A DNA stretch of 64,000 nt. Origin: Candidatus Avimonas merdigallinarum. Its GTDB lineage: Bacteria; Bacillota; Clostridia; Oscillospirales; Acutalibacteraceae. The notes under the pieces are model-generated. The model was given only the letters and a program-made list of their open reading frames with translations. It was not told where the DNA came from and searched no databases. Shown here one piece after another: positions 25,120 through 35,348 of the stretch (position 1 is the first letter of the stretch; every line of letters starts with the position of its first letter). The DNA lies in the NCBI GenBank assembly GCA_904377855.1, contig CAJFGS010000009.1:1-64000 (forward strand), read 5' to 3'. Both the position numbers and the translations under genes were made by a program.

Positions 25120-25665
25120 ATGAACAGCTCGATGAATCCATTCCCCGGAAATTACGGCAAAGATCTTGTGGTCACTTCACCGGGAGAATATCCTCCAATC
25201 GCCGTTGAACGCCCCTATCTGCCTTACGCACGGATGCTGATGAAGGACCTTGCGAGCGCGCAGAGCGAGATGACCGCGGTATATCAGTACCTGTACCAGC
25301 AATGGCGGCTTGCTGCGCAGCATCCGGAACTGGCGGCCGCCCTGCGGAAAATTTCCAAGGTGGAAATGCACCACATCGATATTTTAGGGCAGCTGATCCT
25401 CCTTCTCGGGGGCGATCCCCGCTGCCAGGCGGTACCTGGGAATCGGCGCAGCGCCTGGAATGGAAATTTCCTGAACTACAGCCCTGCGATCCCGGCGATA
25501 CTTCAAAACAACATCCACAGTGAGCAGCATGCGCGCAACGCTTACCTGTCGCAAGCCAATATGGTACAGGATATCAAACTGGCCGTCGTTCTCCGCAAGA
25601 TGGCCGCGGACGAAGACGTCCATGTCGGCATTTTTCAGCGCTTTCTGACGCAATATCAACAATGA
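25120..25665 (+). CDS. ferritin-like four-helix protein
   Basis: A 181-residue protein with the diiron pattern of the ferritin/rubrerythrin superfamily: E in SAQSEMTAVYQYLY, ExxH in KVEMHHIDILG, E in NIHSEQHARNAY, and DExxH-like DEDVHVGIFQ. An LGGDPRC segment typical of clostridial ferritin-like proteins follows the second helix. It probably binds iron or manganese and may detoxify peroxide in the cytoplasm. The ATG has AAAGGAAG upstream; the TTG one codon earlier is less likely. It is transcribed away from the tRNAs. Confidence 0.8.
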   Translation: MNSSMNPFPGNYGKDLVVTSPGEYPPIAVERPYLPYARMLMKDLASAQSEMTAVYQYLYQQWRLAAQHPELAAALRKISKVEMHHIDILGQLILLLGGDPRCQAVPGNRRSAWNGNFLNYSPAIPAILQNNIHSEQHARNAYLSQANMVQDIKLAVVLRKMAADEDVHVGIFQRFLTQYQQ

Positions 25666-26058
25666 AAAAGCGGGCAAAATGTTTTCGCGGATGTTCCGAA
25701 AGCCCTCCCCCGCTTTGCCGGTTTTCCGTTAGCGATTAGGGCACCGCGGGGAGAATCAGCGCAGGGAAACAGTAACCGGCTGCTTTGGAAAGCTGCTCCC
25801 AATAACCGGAAGCGGCGCCGAGAATCATCAAAAGTGCAGATGGAAACATTCCTAGACGGAGGCATCTTGCAGGATTCACTCAGCGGACATTTTCCCTTCC
25901 ATGTCCTGAGCCTGCCGATAGAAAGCCGGGCTTGCAATCAAGGCCGCCTGTTGAACGGGTGGCTTCGTCACATTTCCCTTCACAATACACTTGCGCCCAT
26001 AGATGTAGCCCCACCAGTTTTGCTGGTGGGGCCCTTTTACCACTGCACTTTCTTTCCT
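25666..26058. other. intergenic region between ferritin-like and oxidoreductase genes
   Basis: 393 bases between convergent genes. It contains a clear hairpin at 26008-26032. A 124-codon plus-strand frame over 25834-26208 overlaps the end of the oxidoreductase gene and lacks a good ribosome site, so it is not called. No other structure was recognised. Confidence 0.4.
26008..26032 (+). terminator. intrinsic terminator, plus strand
   Basis: A perfect 10-pair GC-rich stem with a 5-base loop, followed on the plus strand by CCTTTTACC. It lies 340 bases after the ferritin-like gene and just before the 3' end of the convergent oxidoreductase gene. Confidence 0.55.
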
Positions 26059-27543
26059 TTATTTATTTTTTATCACCCCGTTTGCGAGCGCAGTCCGGCG
26101 ATTCACATTCCCGTGCCGGGCGGGAGCATCCAGCAGGCGTCCCCGGAAATCGAAACGGGAACCATGGCATGGGCAGTCCCACGTCTTTTCTTCCGGATTC
26201 CATTTTAACTCGCAGCCCAAATGCGGGCAGCGGGTGGAGACCAAAAACACCTGCCCCTTTTCGTCCTTGTATGCCCCTACCTTTCTGCCGTCGTACCGCA
26301 CTACGCCGCCTTGTCCAGGGGAAAGATTATCCAGCGTACGGCTCGGCAGATGCAGCATCTGCTCTCCCAAGCCCATCACCGCCTGGGCGCTGTCCGCTGT
26401 CAGGTTCCCCGCAGAAGCCCGGACCGGGAAGCGCCGGGGCGAGAAAACCGGCGCATAGGCATTCTCTTTCCCGGTAATCTTATCGGACAAAAGGGAAGCC
26501 GCCACCATTGCGCCGGTCATCCCCCATTTGTTAAATCCCGTCGCGACAAATACACGCGACATAGAGGAGGCGTATTCTCCAATAAAGGGGACGCCGTCCG
26601 CCGTGATGCAGTCTTGCGCCGACCACATGGCGCGCACGGATGCCTGCGGGTATAAAATACCGGCGTTACGGATTAACCGTCCGTAATTCCCGCCCTCGGT
26701 ATTTTTTCCCGTCCGGTGGCCCGCGCCGCCAAGGAGGAGAAGGCCGTCCGCCTCCCGGAAGCTCAGCCCACTCTCCTTTTCGTCAAGGTACATTCCCTCG
26801 AGCGGCGGCGTCCCGGACAAGGCCACGACATAGGAGCGCTTCTGGTGCATCCGGAGGAAATAATAGCCGGGGGAGTTCACGATGGGATAATGCGTTGCCA
26901 CCACCACCGCCTGCGCCCGGAGCTTCCCGCCCCGGAAAGAAACGGTGTTTCCTTCGATATTCCATACCGGCGTATTTTCATAGATGGTCAGTTCCCGCGC
27001 CAGGGCATACAGAAACCGAAGCGGGTTGAACTGCGCCTGCTCCGGGAAGCAAAGCGCGCCCGCAACGGAAAACGGAAGCTCCGTCCGATCCGTCAGTGTG
27101 GCGGGAATTCCCAGCCGCACCGCCGCCCGCATCTCCCGTTCCAGCTTTTCCGTATCGCCCCGTGCATACACAAAAGCCGGACGGCGCTCGAAATCGCAGT
27201 CGATCTTTTTGGATTTTACCAGCGCCGCGTATTGACGGATCGCCCGTTGGTTGGCTTGCGCATACTGCGCGGCTTTTTCCACGCCGAAGCCGGAAATCAA
27301 ACGGTCGTAAATCAAACGGTGCTGAGAGGTAATTTTTGCCGTCGTCCCCGCCGTTACGCCGTTTCCGATCCTGCCTCGCTCCAGTACGACAACTTTCGCC
27401 CCTCGGCTCTGCAATTCATATGCGGTCAATACCCCCGCCATTCCTGCGCCAATCACTGCCACATCCGCCCGGTTCATCCCCCGCAGCGGTTCCGGCTTCG
27501 AAACGGGTGGGACCGTTTCGGTCTGCCAGATGGATTTCATCAT
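26059..27543 (-). CDS. FAD-dependent oxidoreductase with C-terminal Rieske domain
   Basis: A 494-residue protein. The N-terminal part is a DAO-type flavoprotein: dinucleotide-binding VAVIGAGMAGVLTAYELQSR near residue 30, a later ATGFNKWGMTGAM FAD contact near 345. Residues 410-494 form a Rieske [2Fe-2S] domain with CPHLGC and CPCHGS supplying the two Cys-His pairs. Such fused proteins are found in several Bacillota and cyanobacteria; the substrate is not known. GGAGGG precedes the double ATG. No signal peptide, so cytoplasmic. Confidence 0.88.
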   Translation of the reverse strand: MMKSIWQTETVPPVSKPEPLRGMNRADVAVIGAGMAGVLTAYELQSRGAKVVVLERGRIGNGVTAGTTAKITSQHRLIYDRLISGFGVEKAAQYAQANQRAIRQYAALVKSKKIDCDFERRPAFVYARGDTEKLEREMRAAVRLGIPATLTDRTELPFSVAGALCFPEQAQFNPLRFLYALARELTIYENTPVWNIEGNTVSFRGGKLRAQAVVVATHYPIVNSPGYYFLRMHQKRSYVVALSGTPPLEGMYLDEKESGLSFREADGLLLLGGAGHRTGKNTEGGNYGRLIRNAGILYPQASVRAMWSAQDCITADGVPFIGEYASSMSRVFVATGFNKWGMTGAMVAASLLSDKITGKENAYAPVFSPRRFPVRASAGNLTADSAQAVMGLGEQMLHLPSRTLDNLSPGQGGVVRYDGRKVGAYKDEKGQVFLVSTRCPHLGCELKWNPEEKTWDCPCHGSRFDFRGRLLDAPARHGNVNRRTALANGVIKNK

Positions 27544-27787
27544 TTTCTTTCCCTCCGCTGAATTTGAGCTTGTCTATCCGTCTGTTCCGTCTCCTGGTCC
27601 AAACGTTTGCTTTTTCCTTTTCATTATCCCCCGTCAGAAAGCAAAAACAGCACGAAAGAGGACGAATGAATCAGATAATTTCCTATCAAAAGCTGGAACT
27701 TACCAAGACATCGGCCTCCGCCCGTATGGACGCAGCTTTTCCAAAAAGACTGGAAAATTCCTCTTGTCATGCATTCGGGCAAGCAAA
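27544..27787. other. intergenic region upstream of the oxidoreductase
   Basis: Together with the following terminator this makes a 334-base gap. It should hold the promoter of the oxidoreductase, but no convincing -35/-10 pair with normal spacing was found. Plus-strand frames of 90-170 codons cross it and overlap the genes on both sides; they are regarded as chance. Confidence 0.35.
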
Positions 27788-27828
27788 AAAGGGAAGTGGA
27801 AAGGCGTCTAACCTCCCCTCTTCCCTTT
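27788..27828 (-). terminator. intrinsic terminator of the carA-carB/dapF-dapL operon
   Basis: A long stem (9 pairs, one mismatch, then 7 pairs including G-U) around a 7-base loop. On the minus strand it is followed by seven T residues. It lies about 50 bases after the dapL stop codon. Confidence 0.85.
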
Positions 27829-27877
27829 CAACATTTCATGAAGGATAAGAACAGAATGTCGGGACCGTCGCTGCGGC

Positions 27878-29053
27878 TCAAATCCGGGCGATCCGCCGGA
27901 CCGCTTCCTCGGTATTGGCGCGGTCCCCGAAAGCGGTCAGCCGGAAGAACCCTTCGCCGTTTTTCCCGAACCCTTCGCCGGGGGTGCCCACCACATTGGC
28001 TTCTTCCAGCAGCCGGTCGAAATATTCCCAGGATCCCATCCCGTCCGGGCACCGGAGCCAGATATAGGGGGAATTTTCCCCGCCGGTGAACCACACGCCC
28101 CGCTCCCTTAGGGCGGAAGCGATGATCCGGGCGTTTTCCCGATAATAATCGATGTTTTCCCGGATCTGCCGCTGCCCCTCCGGGGTGAAGACCGCCGCCG
28201 CGCCCCGCTGGACGATATAGGGCACGCCGTTGAATTTGGTGGTCTGCCGGCGCAGCCACATTGCGTTGAGGGACATGCCGCCCCGCTGGAGCTCCTGCGG
28301 GACGATGGTATACCCGCAGCGGGTGCCGGTGAAGCCCGCCGTCTTGGAGAAGGAGCAGAATTCGATGGCGCACCGCCGGGCCCCTTCGATCTCAAAAATC
28401 GAGCGCGGCAGGGCGGGATCCCGCACAAACGCTTCGTATGCCGCGTCAAACAGGATGACGGCGTCGTTTTCCAGCGCGTACTCCACCCAGCGTTTCAGCT
28501 GCTCCCGGCTGTATACCGCGCCGGTCGGGTTGTTGGGGGAACAGAGGTAGATGAGGTCAGCCTTAACCCCCTCGTCCGGCAGGGGCAGGAAGCCGTTTTC
28601 CGCGTTGGCGTCCATATACCGGATTGTGCGGCCCGCCATGATGTTGGTATCCACATAGACCGGGTAGACGGGATCGGGGATAAGGACGGTATTGTCCTTA
28701 TCAAACAGGTCGAGGATATTGCCGAGGTCGCTTTTCGCCCCGTCGCTGACGAAAGCCTCCGACCGGTCGAGCAGGATCCCGCGCTCCCGGTAATAGGCGA
28801 CGATCGCGTCCGCCAGGAAATCATACCCCTGTTCCGGGCCGTAGCCGCGGAAGGTTTCCTTCCTTCCCATTTCCGCCACCGCCGCCTGCATGGCTTCTAC
28901 CACCGCCGGGCAGAGGGGGAGGGTCACGTCCCCGATCCCCAGGCGGATGACGGATTTGTCCGGGTGCGCGGCGGTGTAGGCCGACACCTTATGGGCGATG
29001 GTGGAAAACAGATAGCTGTCCTTTAACTCCTGATAATGCCGATTGATTTTCAT
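27878..29053 (-). CDS. dapL: LL-diaminopimelate aminotransferase
   Basis: A 391-residue PLP enzyme that converts tetrahydrodipicolinate to LL-diaminopimelate in one step in lysine and peptidoglycan synthesis. It has the DapL N-terminus ([20 protein letters not shown]), the substrate loop [23 protein letters not shown], and the PLP lysine in [15 protein letters not shown]. Length is normal for the family. AAAGGAG before the ATG at 29053 decides the start. It lies 37 bases after the carB-dapF fusion, whose DapF half acts on its product, so two consecutive steps are co-expressed. Confidence 0.95.
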   Translation of the reverse strand: MKINRHYQELKDSYLFSTIAHKVSAYTAAHPDKSVIRLGIGDVTLPLCPAVVEAMQAAVAEMGRKETFRGYGPEQGYDFLADAIVAYYRERGILLDRSEAFVSDGAKSDLGNILDLFDKDNTVLIPDPVYPVYVDTNIMAGRTIRYMDANAENGFLPLPDEGVKADLIYLCSPNNPTGAVYSREQLKRWVEYALENDAVILFDAAYEAFVRDPALPRSIFEIEGARRCAIEFCSFSKTAGFTGTRCGYTIVPQELQRGGMSLNAMWLRRQTTKFNGVPYIVQRGAAAVFTPEGQRQIRENIDYYRENARIIASALRERGVWFTGGENSPYIWLRCPDGMGSWEYFDRLLEEANVVGTPGEGFGKNGEGFFRLTAFGDRANTEEAVRRIARI

Positions 29054-29090
29054 AGCGGGCTCTCCTTTCAAAAAGCGGTCTGGCGGTGCC

Positions 29091-32000
29091 TTAAATCTCT
29101 ACGTCCCCTTCGAACACCTTGGCGGCCTTACCGGTCATGTATACCGTATCCCCCGTGTAGCGGATCATCAAATCGCCGCCTTTGAGTTTCACCGTAATTT
29201 CCTCGTCCGGCAGGCAGTAGCCGTTGAGCACCGCCGCAACCGCCGCCGCGCAGGCGCCGGTGCCGCAGGCCCAGGTTTCGCCGCTGCCCCGTTCCCATAC
29301 CCGCATCTTGAGGGAAGTGCGGCCCAGCACCGTGATAAATTCGGTGTTCACCCGCTCCGGGAAAAGGGGATGAAACTCAAACTGCGGGCCGAGTTCTTCC
29401 AGCTTCAAGGTGTCCAGCGGGATTTTGGGGTCGCAGAACACCACGCAGTGCGGGTTGCCCATCGATACGCAGGTGACGGCGTATTCCTTCCCGCCGATGG
29501 AAACGGTCCGGTTGACCACCCGGTCGCCGTCCAGGCTGACCGGGATTTTCGAGGGTTCGAGTTCGGCAGGCCCCATGTCCACCGTCACCGAATCCACCCG
29601 GCCGTTTTGCAGGTAGAGTTTGAGGGACTTAATCCCGCTCAGGGTTTCGATCGTCATGGATGTTTTTACTACCATCCCATGGTCGTAAAGGTACTTGCCC
29701 ACGCAGCGGATGGCGTTGCCGCACATTTTCCCTTCGCTGCCGTCGAGATTGAACATCCGCATCTTGGCGTCCGCTACGTCGGAGGGGCAAATCATCACCA
29801 CGCCGTCCCCGCCGATGCCGAAATGCCGGTCGGAGAGATAGACTGCCAGCGACTCGGGGCTGATCATCTCCTGCTGGAAGCAGTTGAAATAAATGTAGTC
29901 GTTGCCGCAGCCCTGCATCTTGGTGAAATGGAGGACGCGGCGTTCGGTGCGCATGTGGTTGATGTCCACCAGTTCGGTGCTGAGCTGGGTATACCGGCTG
30001 CGCAGGGAATTGGCCAGCGCGTTCGCCGTGTCGATGGACGTCAGGCAGGGGATGGCGAGTTCCACCGCTTTCCGGCGGATTTTCACGCTGTCCCGTCCGG
30101 GCAGCCGTCCTTTGGAGGAGGTGGAAATGATATACTGCAGCTTCCCGCTTTCCAGCAGTTCCATGATATTCTCGTCCTGCCCGTCCGTCTCGTGCAGCTT
30201 GCTGACCGGGACGGACGGGATCCCCGCCTCCTGCAGGGCGGCGGCGGTACCGTGGGTGGCGTAAATGGTAAAGCCAAGTTCCGCATACCGGCGGGCGGTG
30301 TCGGTGATTTCCACCTTGTCGGTATCCCGCACCGTAATCAGGATACCGCCGCTTTTCTGCATCCTGTACCCGGCAGCTACCAGCCCCTTGTACAGCGCTT
30401 CGTCCAGCGTTTTGCCGATGCCGAGCACCTCGCCGGTGGACTTCATCTCGGGACCGAGATGGGTGTCCACGTCAATCAGCTTTTCAAACGAGAAAACCGG
30501 CACCTTTACCGCTACATAGGGAGGCACCCGGTATAGCCCGGTGCCGTAGCCCATGTCCGCCAGCTTCTCCCCCAGCATCGCGCGGGTGGCCAGGTCCACC
30601 ATCGGCACCCCGGTCACTTTGCTGATATAGGGGATGGTGCGGGAGGAGCGGGGGTTGACTTCAATGACGTAAATCTCGTTTTCATGAACCACATACTGGA
30701 TGTTCACCAGGCCCTGCGTGTGCAGGGAGACGGCCAGCTTTTTGGTGTAGTCAATCAGCTTTTCGGTCAGCGCGCCGCTGATGTTCCAGGCCGGATACAC
30801 CGCAATGGAGTCGCCGGAGTGGATGCCCGCCCGCTCAATATGCTCCATGATGCCGGGGATAAGGATATCCTCCCCGTCGCAGATTGCGTCCACTTCCACC
30901 TCAATGCCCATCAGGTATTTGTCGATGAGCACCGGGTTTTTGATGGAATGGGAAAGGATGATCGCCATGTATTCGCGGATATCCTCGTCGCAGAAGGCGA
31001 TGATCATATTCTGCCCGCCCAGCACGTAGGACGGGCGGAGGAGAACCGGATACCCCAGCTCGTTCGCGGCGGCCAGGGCGTCCTGCATGCACATAACCGT
31101 AGTTCCCTTCGGCCGCTTGATGCCGTGGCTTTCCAACAGGGCGTCGAACCGCTCCCTGTCCTCCGCCGCGTCGATGCTGTCCGCCGGGGTGCCGAGGATG
31201 CGCACCCCCTGCGCATCCAGGAAGTTGGCGAGCTTGATGGCCGTCTGCCCGCCGAAGGCGACCACCACCCCCCAGGGCTTTTCGGTGCGGATGACCTGCA
31301 TCACATCCTCCGGGGTGAGGGGTTCGAAATACAGCCGGTCGGCCGTATCGAAATCGGTGGAAACGGTTTCGGGGTTGTTGTTGACGATGACCACCTCGTA
31401 TCCCGCCTGCTTGAGCGCCCAGACGCAGTGGACCGAGGCGTAGTCGAACTCGATCCCCTGCCCGATCCGGATAGGCCCGGAACCAAAGACGATGACGGTC
31501 TTTTTGCCGCTGCGGTGTTCCTCGATAAACTGAGCGGCCTCGTTCTCCTCGTCATAGGTGGAGTAGAAATATGGGGTTTCCGCGGCAAATTCCGCGGCGC
31601 AGGTGTCCACCATCTTGAATACCGCCGGGCGGGGATTCTGGATCTTTTCGCCGGAAATCCGCTCGATGACCTTATCGGGATATCCGTATTTCTTCGCGTC
31701 CGCATATAGCTCGTCCGTCAGCCCGCGTGCCATCTGCCGCTCCATTTCGGCCAGGTGGCGGAGCTTGTACAGGAACCACTCGTCGATTTTGGTGATATCG
31801 TGGATTTCCTCGCAGGAAACGCCCCGCTTTATCGCTTCGAACACCACGAACAGCCGCTCGTCGTTGCAGTCATGCAGCTTTTTGCGCACCTCGGCGGTGC
31901 TCAGGGCGGTGAGGGCGGGCAGGTTCAGGGAATCCAGGGAGATCTCCGCCCCCCTCACCGCCTTCATAATCGCCTGTTCGAAGCTGTCGCCGATGGCCAT

Positions 32001-33152
32001 TACCTCGCCGGTCGCCTTCATCTGGGTGCCAAGGGTGCGCTTGGCGTACACAAATTTATCAAACGGCCATTTGGGCAGCTTGACCACCACGTAATCGAGC
32101 GCCGGCTCAAAGCAGGCGCAGGTCTTGCCGGTGACCGCGTTCTTGATTTCGTCCAGGGTGTAGCCGATGGCGATTTTGGCCGCCACCTTCGCAATGGGAT
32201 ACCCGGTGGCCTTGGAGGCCAGGGCGGAGGAGCGGGAGACGCGGGGGTTGACCTCGATGACGGCGTATTCGAAGCTGTCGGGATTGAGGGCGAACTGGCA
32301 GTTGCATCCGCCTTCGATTTTCAGCGCCGAGATGATGTTCAGCGCGGCGGAACGGAGCATCTGGTATTCCTTGTCCGCGAGGGTGACCGCCGGGGCGATG
32401 ACGATGCTGTCCCCGGTGTGGACGCCGACGGGGTCGAAATTTTCCATCGAACAGACGGTGATGACATTCCCGGCCCCGTCCCGCATGACCTCAAACTCGA
32501 TTTCCTTCCAGCCGGCGATGCATTTTTCCACCAGAATCTGAGTGATGGGCGAGAGGCGCAGCCCGTTGGCAGCGATCTCCCGCAGCTCGGCCTCGTTGTT
32601 GACGATGCCGCCGCCGCTGCCGCCCAGTGTGAACGCAGGGCGGATGATCAGCGGGTAACCGATGCCCGGCTGGTTGGCGAAGTCTACCGCATCCTCCACC
32701 GTGTTGACCACCAGCGAGGGGATCACCGGCTCGCCGATTTGGAGCATGGTGTCCTTGAACATCTGCCGATCTTCGGCTTTGTCGATGGTTTCGGGGTTCG
32801 CGCCAAGAAGCTGGACCTCCTGTTCGGCCAGAAAGCCTTCCTTGGCCAGCTGCATGGAAAGGGTCAGCCCGGTCTGGCCGCCCAGAGTGGAGAGCACGCT
32901 GTCCGGCTTTTCCTCCCGGATAATCCGCTTAACGGTGTCCAGCGTCAGCGGCTCGATGTAGATTTTGTCCGCCATGGCGTTGTCCGTCATGATGGTGGCG
33001 GGGTTGGAGTTGATCAGGACGACCTCCAGCCCTTCTTCCTTCAGGGCGCGGCAGGCCTGGGTCCCGGCGTAGTCGAACTCGGCGGCCTGGCCGATGACAA
33101 TCGGCCCTGAGCCGATGACGAGGATTTTATGAATTGAGGGGTTGAGCGGCAT
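29091..33152 (-). CDS. carB-dapF: carbamoyl-phosphate synthase large subunit fused to diaminopimelate epimerase
   Basis: One uninterrupted frame of 1353 residues. Residues 1 to about 1066 are a complete Car[21 protein letters not shown], then a second ATP-grasp half starting [20 protein letters not shown] near residue 560, and a C-terminal MGS-type domain ending [20 protein letters not shown]. Residues 1067-1353 are a complete DapF, with [15 protein letters not shown] and both catalytic cysteines (MCGN, Cys1144; ACGTG, Cys1296). CarB makes carbamoyl phosphate with CarA; DapF makes meso-diaminopimelate from the DapL product. An internal ATG at 29954 has only a weak upstream site. Confidence 0.93.
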   Translation of the reverse strand: MPLNPSIHKILVIGSGPIVIGQAAEFDYAGTQACRALKEEGLEVVLINSNPATIMTDNAMADKIYIEPLTLDTVKRIIREEKPDSVLSTLGGQTGLTLSMQLAKEGFLAEQEVQLLGANPETIDKAEDRQMFKDTMLQIGEPVIPSLVVNTVEDAVDFANQPGIGYPLIIRPAFTLGGSGGGIVNNEAELREIAANGLRLSPITQILVEKCIAGWKEIEFEVMRDGAGNVITVCSMENFDPVGVHTGDSIVIAPAVTLADKEYQMLRSAALNIISALKIEGGCNCQFALNPDSFEYAVIEVNPRVSRSSALASKATGYPIAKVAAKIAIGYTLDEIKNAVTGKTCACFEPALDYVVVKLPKWPFDKFVYAKRTLGTQMKATGEVMAIGDSFEQAIMKAVRGAEISLDSLNLPALTALSTAEVRKKLHDCNDERLFVVFEAIKRGVSCEEIHDITKIDEWFLYKLRHLAEMERQMARGLTDELYADAKKYGYPDKVIERISGEKIQNPRPAVFKMVDTCAAEFAAETPYFYSTYDEENEAAQFIEEHRSGKKTVIVFGSGPIRIGQGIEFDYASVHCVWALKQAGYEVVIVNNNPETVSTDFDTADRLYFEPLTPEDVMQVIRTEKPWGVVVAFGGQTAIKLANFLDAQGVRILGTPADSIDAAEDRERFDALLESHGIKRPKGTTVMCMQDALAAANELGYPVLLRPSYVLGGQNMIIAFCDEDIREYMAIILSHSIKNPVLIDKYLMGIEVEVDAICDGEDILIPGIMEHIERAGIHSGDSIAVYPAWNISGALTEKLIDYTKKLAVSLHTQGLVNIQYVVHENEIYVIEVNPRSSRTIPYISKVTGVPMVDLATRAMLGEKLADMGYGTGLYRVPPYVAVKVPVFSFEKLIDVDTHLGPEMKSTGEVLGIGKTLDEALYKGLVAAGYRMQKSGGILITVRDTDKVEITDTARRYAELGFTIYATHGTAAALQEAGIPSVPVSKLHETDGQDENIMELLESGKLQYIISTSSKGRLPGRDSVKIRRKAVELAIPCLTSIDTANALANSLRSRYTQLSTELVDINHMRTERRVLHFTKMQGCGNDYIYFNCFQQEMISPESLAVYLSDRHFGIGGDGVVMICPSDVADAKMRMFNLDGSEGKMCGNAIRCVGKYLYDHGMVVKTSMTIETLSGIKSLKLYLQNGRVDSVTVDMGPAELEPSKIPVSLDGDRVVNRTVSIGGKEYAVTCVSMGNPHCVVFCDPKIPLDTLKLEELGPQFEFHPLFPERVNTEFITVLGRTSLKMRVWERGSGETWACGTGACAAAVAAVLNGYCLPDEEITVKLKGGDLMIRYTGDTVYMTGKAAKVFEGDVEI

Positions 33153-33205
33153 TGGATACCATCCCTTTCTATGTCGTCAAAATGCGGTTGGCGCGGAACT
33201 TTTCG

Positions 33206-34297
33206 TCAGCGGCTCCGATGCTGGTCCATGGCTTCCACAAAACGGTCGAAAAGGAAGCCGGTGTCCAGCGGGCCGGCGGACGCCTCGGGGTGAAACTGGA
33301 CGGAAAAGGCCGGCATATTGCGGTAAACGATCCCTTCGGCGGTGCCGTCGTTGGCGTTGACAAAGCTCATCCGGGCGTTATCGGGGAGGGAGTCGGCCAG
33401 CACCGCGTACCCATGGTTCTGGCTGGTGATGTATACCCGCCCGGTTTCGGTGTCCCGCACCGGCTGGTTGGCTCCGCGGTGGCCGTACTTCAGCTTGGCG
33501 GTCTTCGCCCCTTGGGACAGGGCGAGAAGCTGGTGGCCGAGGCAGATGCCGAACAGCGGGATTTTGTATTCGCACACCTTGCGCAGCTCTTTGATGATGG
33601 CGGTGTTCTCGGCGGGGTCGCCCGGGCCGTTCGACAGCATCACCCCGTCCGGGTTCATCCCGGCGATCTCCGCCGCCGTTGTGCCGGCCGGGACAGTGGT
33701 GACCGCACAGCCCCGCTTTTCCAGTTCCCGCCGGATATTGGCCTTCGCCCCAAAATCCCAAAGCACGACCTTCCGCACCCCTTCGCCGGACGGCGGAATG
33801 GGACGGCGGCAGGTGACGGCGTCCACTGCTCCCTCCACTTTATATTCCCTAAGAGCGGGGAGGCAGGCGTCCGCCTCCTCTAGGGAGGAAACGATCCGCG
33901 CGTTCATCACCCCGTATTCCCGGATAATCCGGGTCAGGGCGCGGGTATCCAGCCCGTACAGGCCGACGATTCCAGCGGATTCTAAAAAAGCGCCAAGAAC
34001 ACCCTCGCTCCGGAAATTGGAGGGCTCCTGACACCATTCTCTCACAATATATGCTTTCAACGCGGGGGACGCGCTTTCGAAATCCGAAGGAATTACCCCA
34101 TAGTTGCCGATCAGAGGAAAAGTCTGAACCACAATCTGTCCGTAATAGCTCGGATCGGTCAACGTCTCAAGATAGCCGGTCATGGCGGTGGTAAATACGA
34201 TTTCGCCCGTAATATCGCCCGTCGCTCCGAATCGTCTGCCTTCGAACACCTTCCCGTTTTCCAGGACCAGGTAAGCCTTCTGCCCGGTTCTTTCCAT
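33206..34297 (-). CDS. carA: carbamoyl-phosphate synthase small subunit
   Basis: A 363-residue glutamine amidotransferase subunit that supplies ammonia to CarB. It has YLVLENGKVFEG at the N-terminus, FTTAMTGYLETLTDPSYYGQ, and the catalytic nucleophile in GICLGHQ with the distal FHPEAS. Length is normal. The ATG at 34297 is taken, though ATG four codons earlier is possible; the AAAGGG site lies between the two preferences. It is the first gene of the operon, 53 bases before carB-dapF. Confidence 0.92.
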   Translation of the reverse strand: MERTGQKAYLVLENGKVFEGRRFGATGDITGEIVFTTAMTGYLETLTDPSYYGQIVVQTFPLIGNYGVIPSDFESASPALKAYIVREWCQEPSNFRSEGVLGAFLESAGIVGLYGLDTRALTRIIREYGVMNARIVSSLEEADACLPALREYKVEGAVDAVTCRRPIPPSGEGVRKVVLWDFGAKANIRRELEKRGCAVTTVPAGTTAAEIAGMNPDGVMLSNGPGDPAENTAIIKELRKVCEYKIPLFGICLGHQLLALSQGAKTAKLKYGHRGANQPVRDTETGRVYITSQNHGYAVLADSLPDNARMSFVNANDGTAEGIVYRNMPAFSVQFHPEASAGPLDTGFLFDRFVEAMDQHRSR

Positions 34298-34348
34298 TCT
34301 CGCAATCATCCCTTTCACCCAAAGGCGCAGTTCGTTTTCTAATCGAAA

Positions 34349-34377
34349 ATTATACCCTAAGAATGCAGGATTGTAAA
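34349..34377 (-). promoter_or_regulatory. promoter of the carA operon
   Basis: On the minus strand TTTACA (34377-34372), 17-base spacer and TATAAT (34354-34349). It lies about 50 bases before the carA start. No PyrR-type attenuator or arginine-type operator was recognised in the short leader. Confidence 0.8.
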
Positions 34378-34561
34378 TAGCAAATTGCAGAAAATGAGAA
34401 AAAATTTCTGCAAACGCCCAAAAAGCGGGATTTTTTAACACTGAGGCGCTCCAAAAATGCTTGATGAGCCTTTCGGATCTGAGTAATACGTGAGGCAGTC
34501 GAAAACCGCTGCCAGTCCGCGTGCTAAAACATACACAGCAGCTTCCTGCTATTGGCGCGAT

Positions 34562-35305
34562 TTACTGGACAAAGCGGCTTATCAGGCGAGATAGCTCTTC
34601 TTGAGTCAGGCCGCAGGCGCGCAGATACCCCGCCGCTCCCCCATATTCCCGGTACAGGAGGGACAGGGTCTGTTCCATATCCTCCGGCTTCGAGCCGAAC
34701 ACATGCGCCGGGATTGCCAGGCCCTGCTGCGCATAAAAGGCGCGCTGGCGGATCTCCTGCTCCCGCAGATTTCCCTCGCTGGCCGCATAATCCGCCGCGA
34801 TGGTTTCCTCCGGCACCCCGGCCAGCTGGAGCAGGAGCATGGCGACCACACCGGTACGATCCTTGCCCGCTGTGCAATGAAAGAGGGATACGCCGTCGTT
34901 TTCCAGGAAAAGGCGGAATACCCGGGCATATTCCACCCCCGCATTGTGAAGCAGCTGTGCGTACAGCGCCGCCATGCTTTTGGGGAAATCGTCCTGAAGC
35001 AGGGCCGAATGCATCCGGTCGAACATCGACACGTTTTCATACCGGATCCCCTCCTGCCCCGCCAGGCGGGAGGGCTGCCTCCGCACTTCCTCCGGCGAGC
35101 GGAGATCCACCGCCAGCGTCACTCCCCGCTCCCGCAGGCTTTCCACATCCCGCGCGGAGAGATTGTGCGTCCCGTCCGCCCGCAGGAAAACCCCTTTCCG
35201 GGTCATCCGCCCGTCCCTTGTGGGATATCCGCCCAGTTCCCGGATGTTCCACGCCCCCTCCAGGGGAAGAGGCGGATTCACCGGCACGGTATTTTTCTTT
35301 CCCAT
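34562..35305 (-). CDS. tyrosine-protein phosphatase, Y_phosphatase3 family
   Basis: A 247-residue phosphatase. It starts with NIRELGGYPTRDGR, typical of the family, and has the active-site CX5R in HCTAGKDRTG near residue 145. DLRSPEEVRRQP in between fits the fold. Relatives dephosphorylate phosphotyrosine or phosphoinositides. No signal peptide. AAAGGAGGG precedes the ATG. It follows the helicase gene by 43 bases upstream and lies before the carA promoter region. Confidence 0.88.
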   Translation of the reverse strand: MGKKNTVPVNPPLPLEGAWNIRELGGYPTRDGRMTRKGVFLRADGTHNLSARDVESLRERGVTLAVDLRSPEEVRRQPSRLAGQEGIRYENVSMFDRMHSALLQDDFPKSMAALYAQLLHNAGVEYARVFRLFLENDGVSLFHCTAGKDRTGVVAMLLLQLAGVPEETIAADYAASEGNLREQEIRQRAFYAQQGLAIPAHVFGSKPEDMEQTLSLLYREYGGAAGYLRACGLTQEELSRLISRFVQ

Positions 35306-35348
35306 AATCGCCCTCCTTTGGCTTGTATCATGTTCGGCCCCGCTGTTT

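Noticed and set aside
25834-26208. 124-codon plus-strand frame after the ferritin-like gene
   Set aside because: It overlaps the end of the Rieske oxidoreductase gene, has no clear ribosome site and runs through a terminator hairpin.
29940-29970. Separate translation start for dapF at the internal ATG 29954
   Set aside because: Only a weak GGTGGA lies upstream, and there is no stop between the CarB and DapF parts; the fusion is the simpler reading.
30684-33110. Long plus-strand open frames opposite carB (30684-31709 and 31755-33110)
   Set aside because: They mirror the codon pattern of the GC-rich carB strand, have no ribosome sites and no recognisable protein features.
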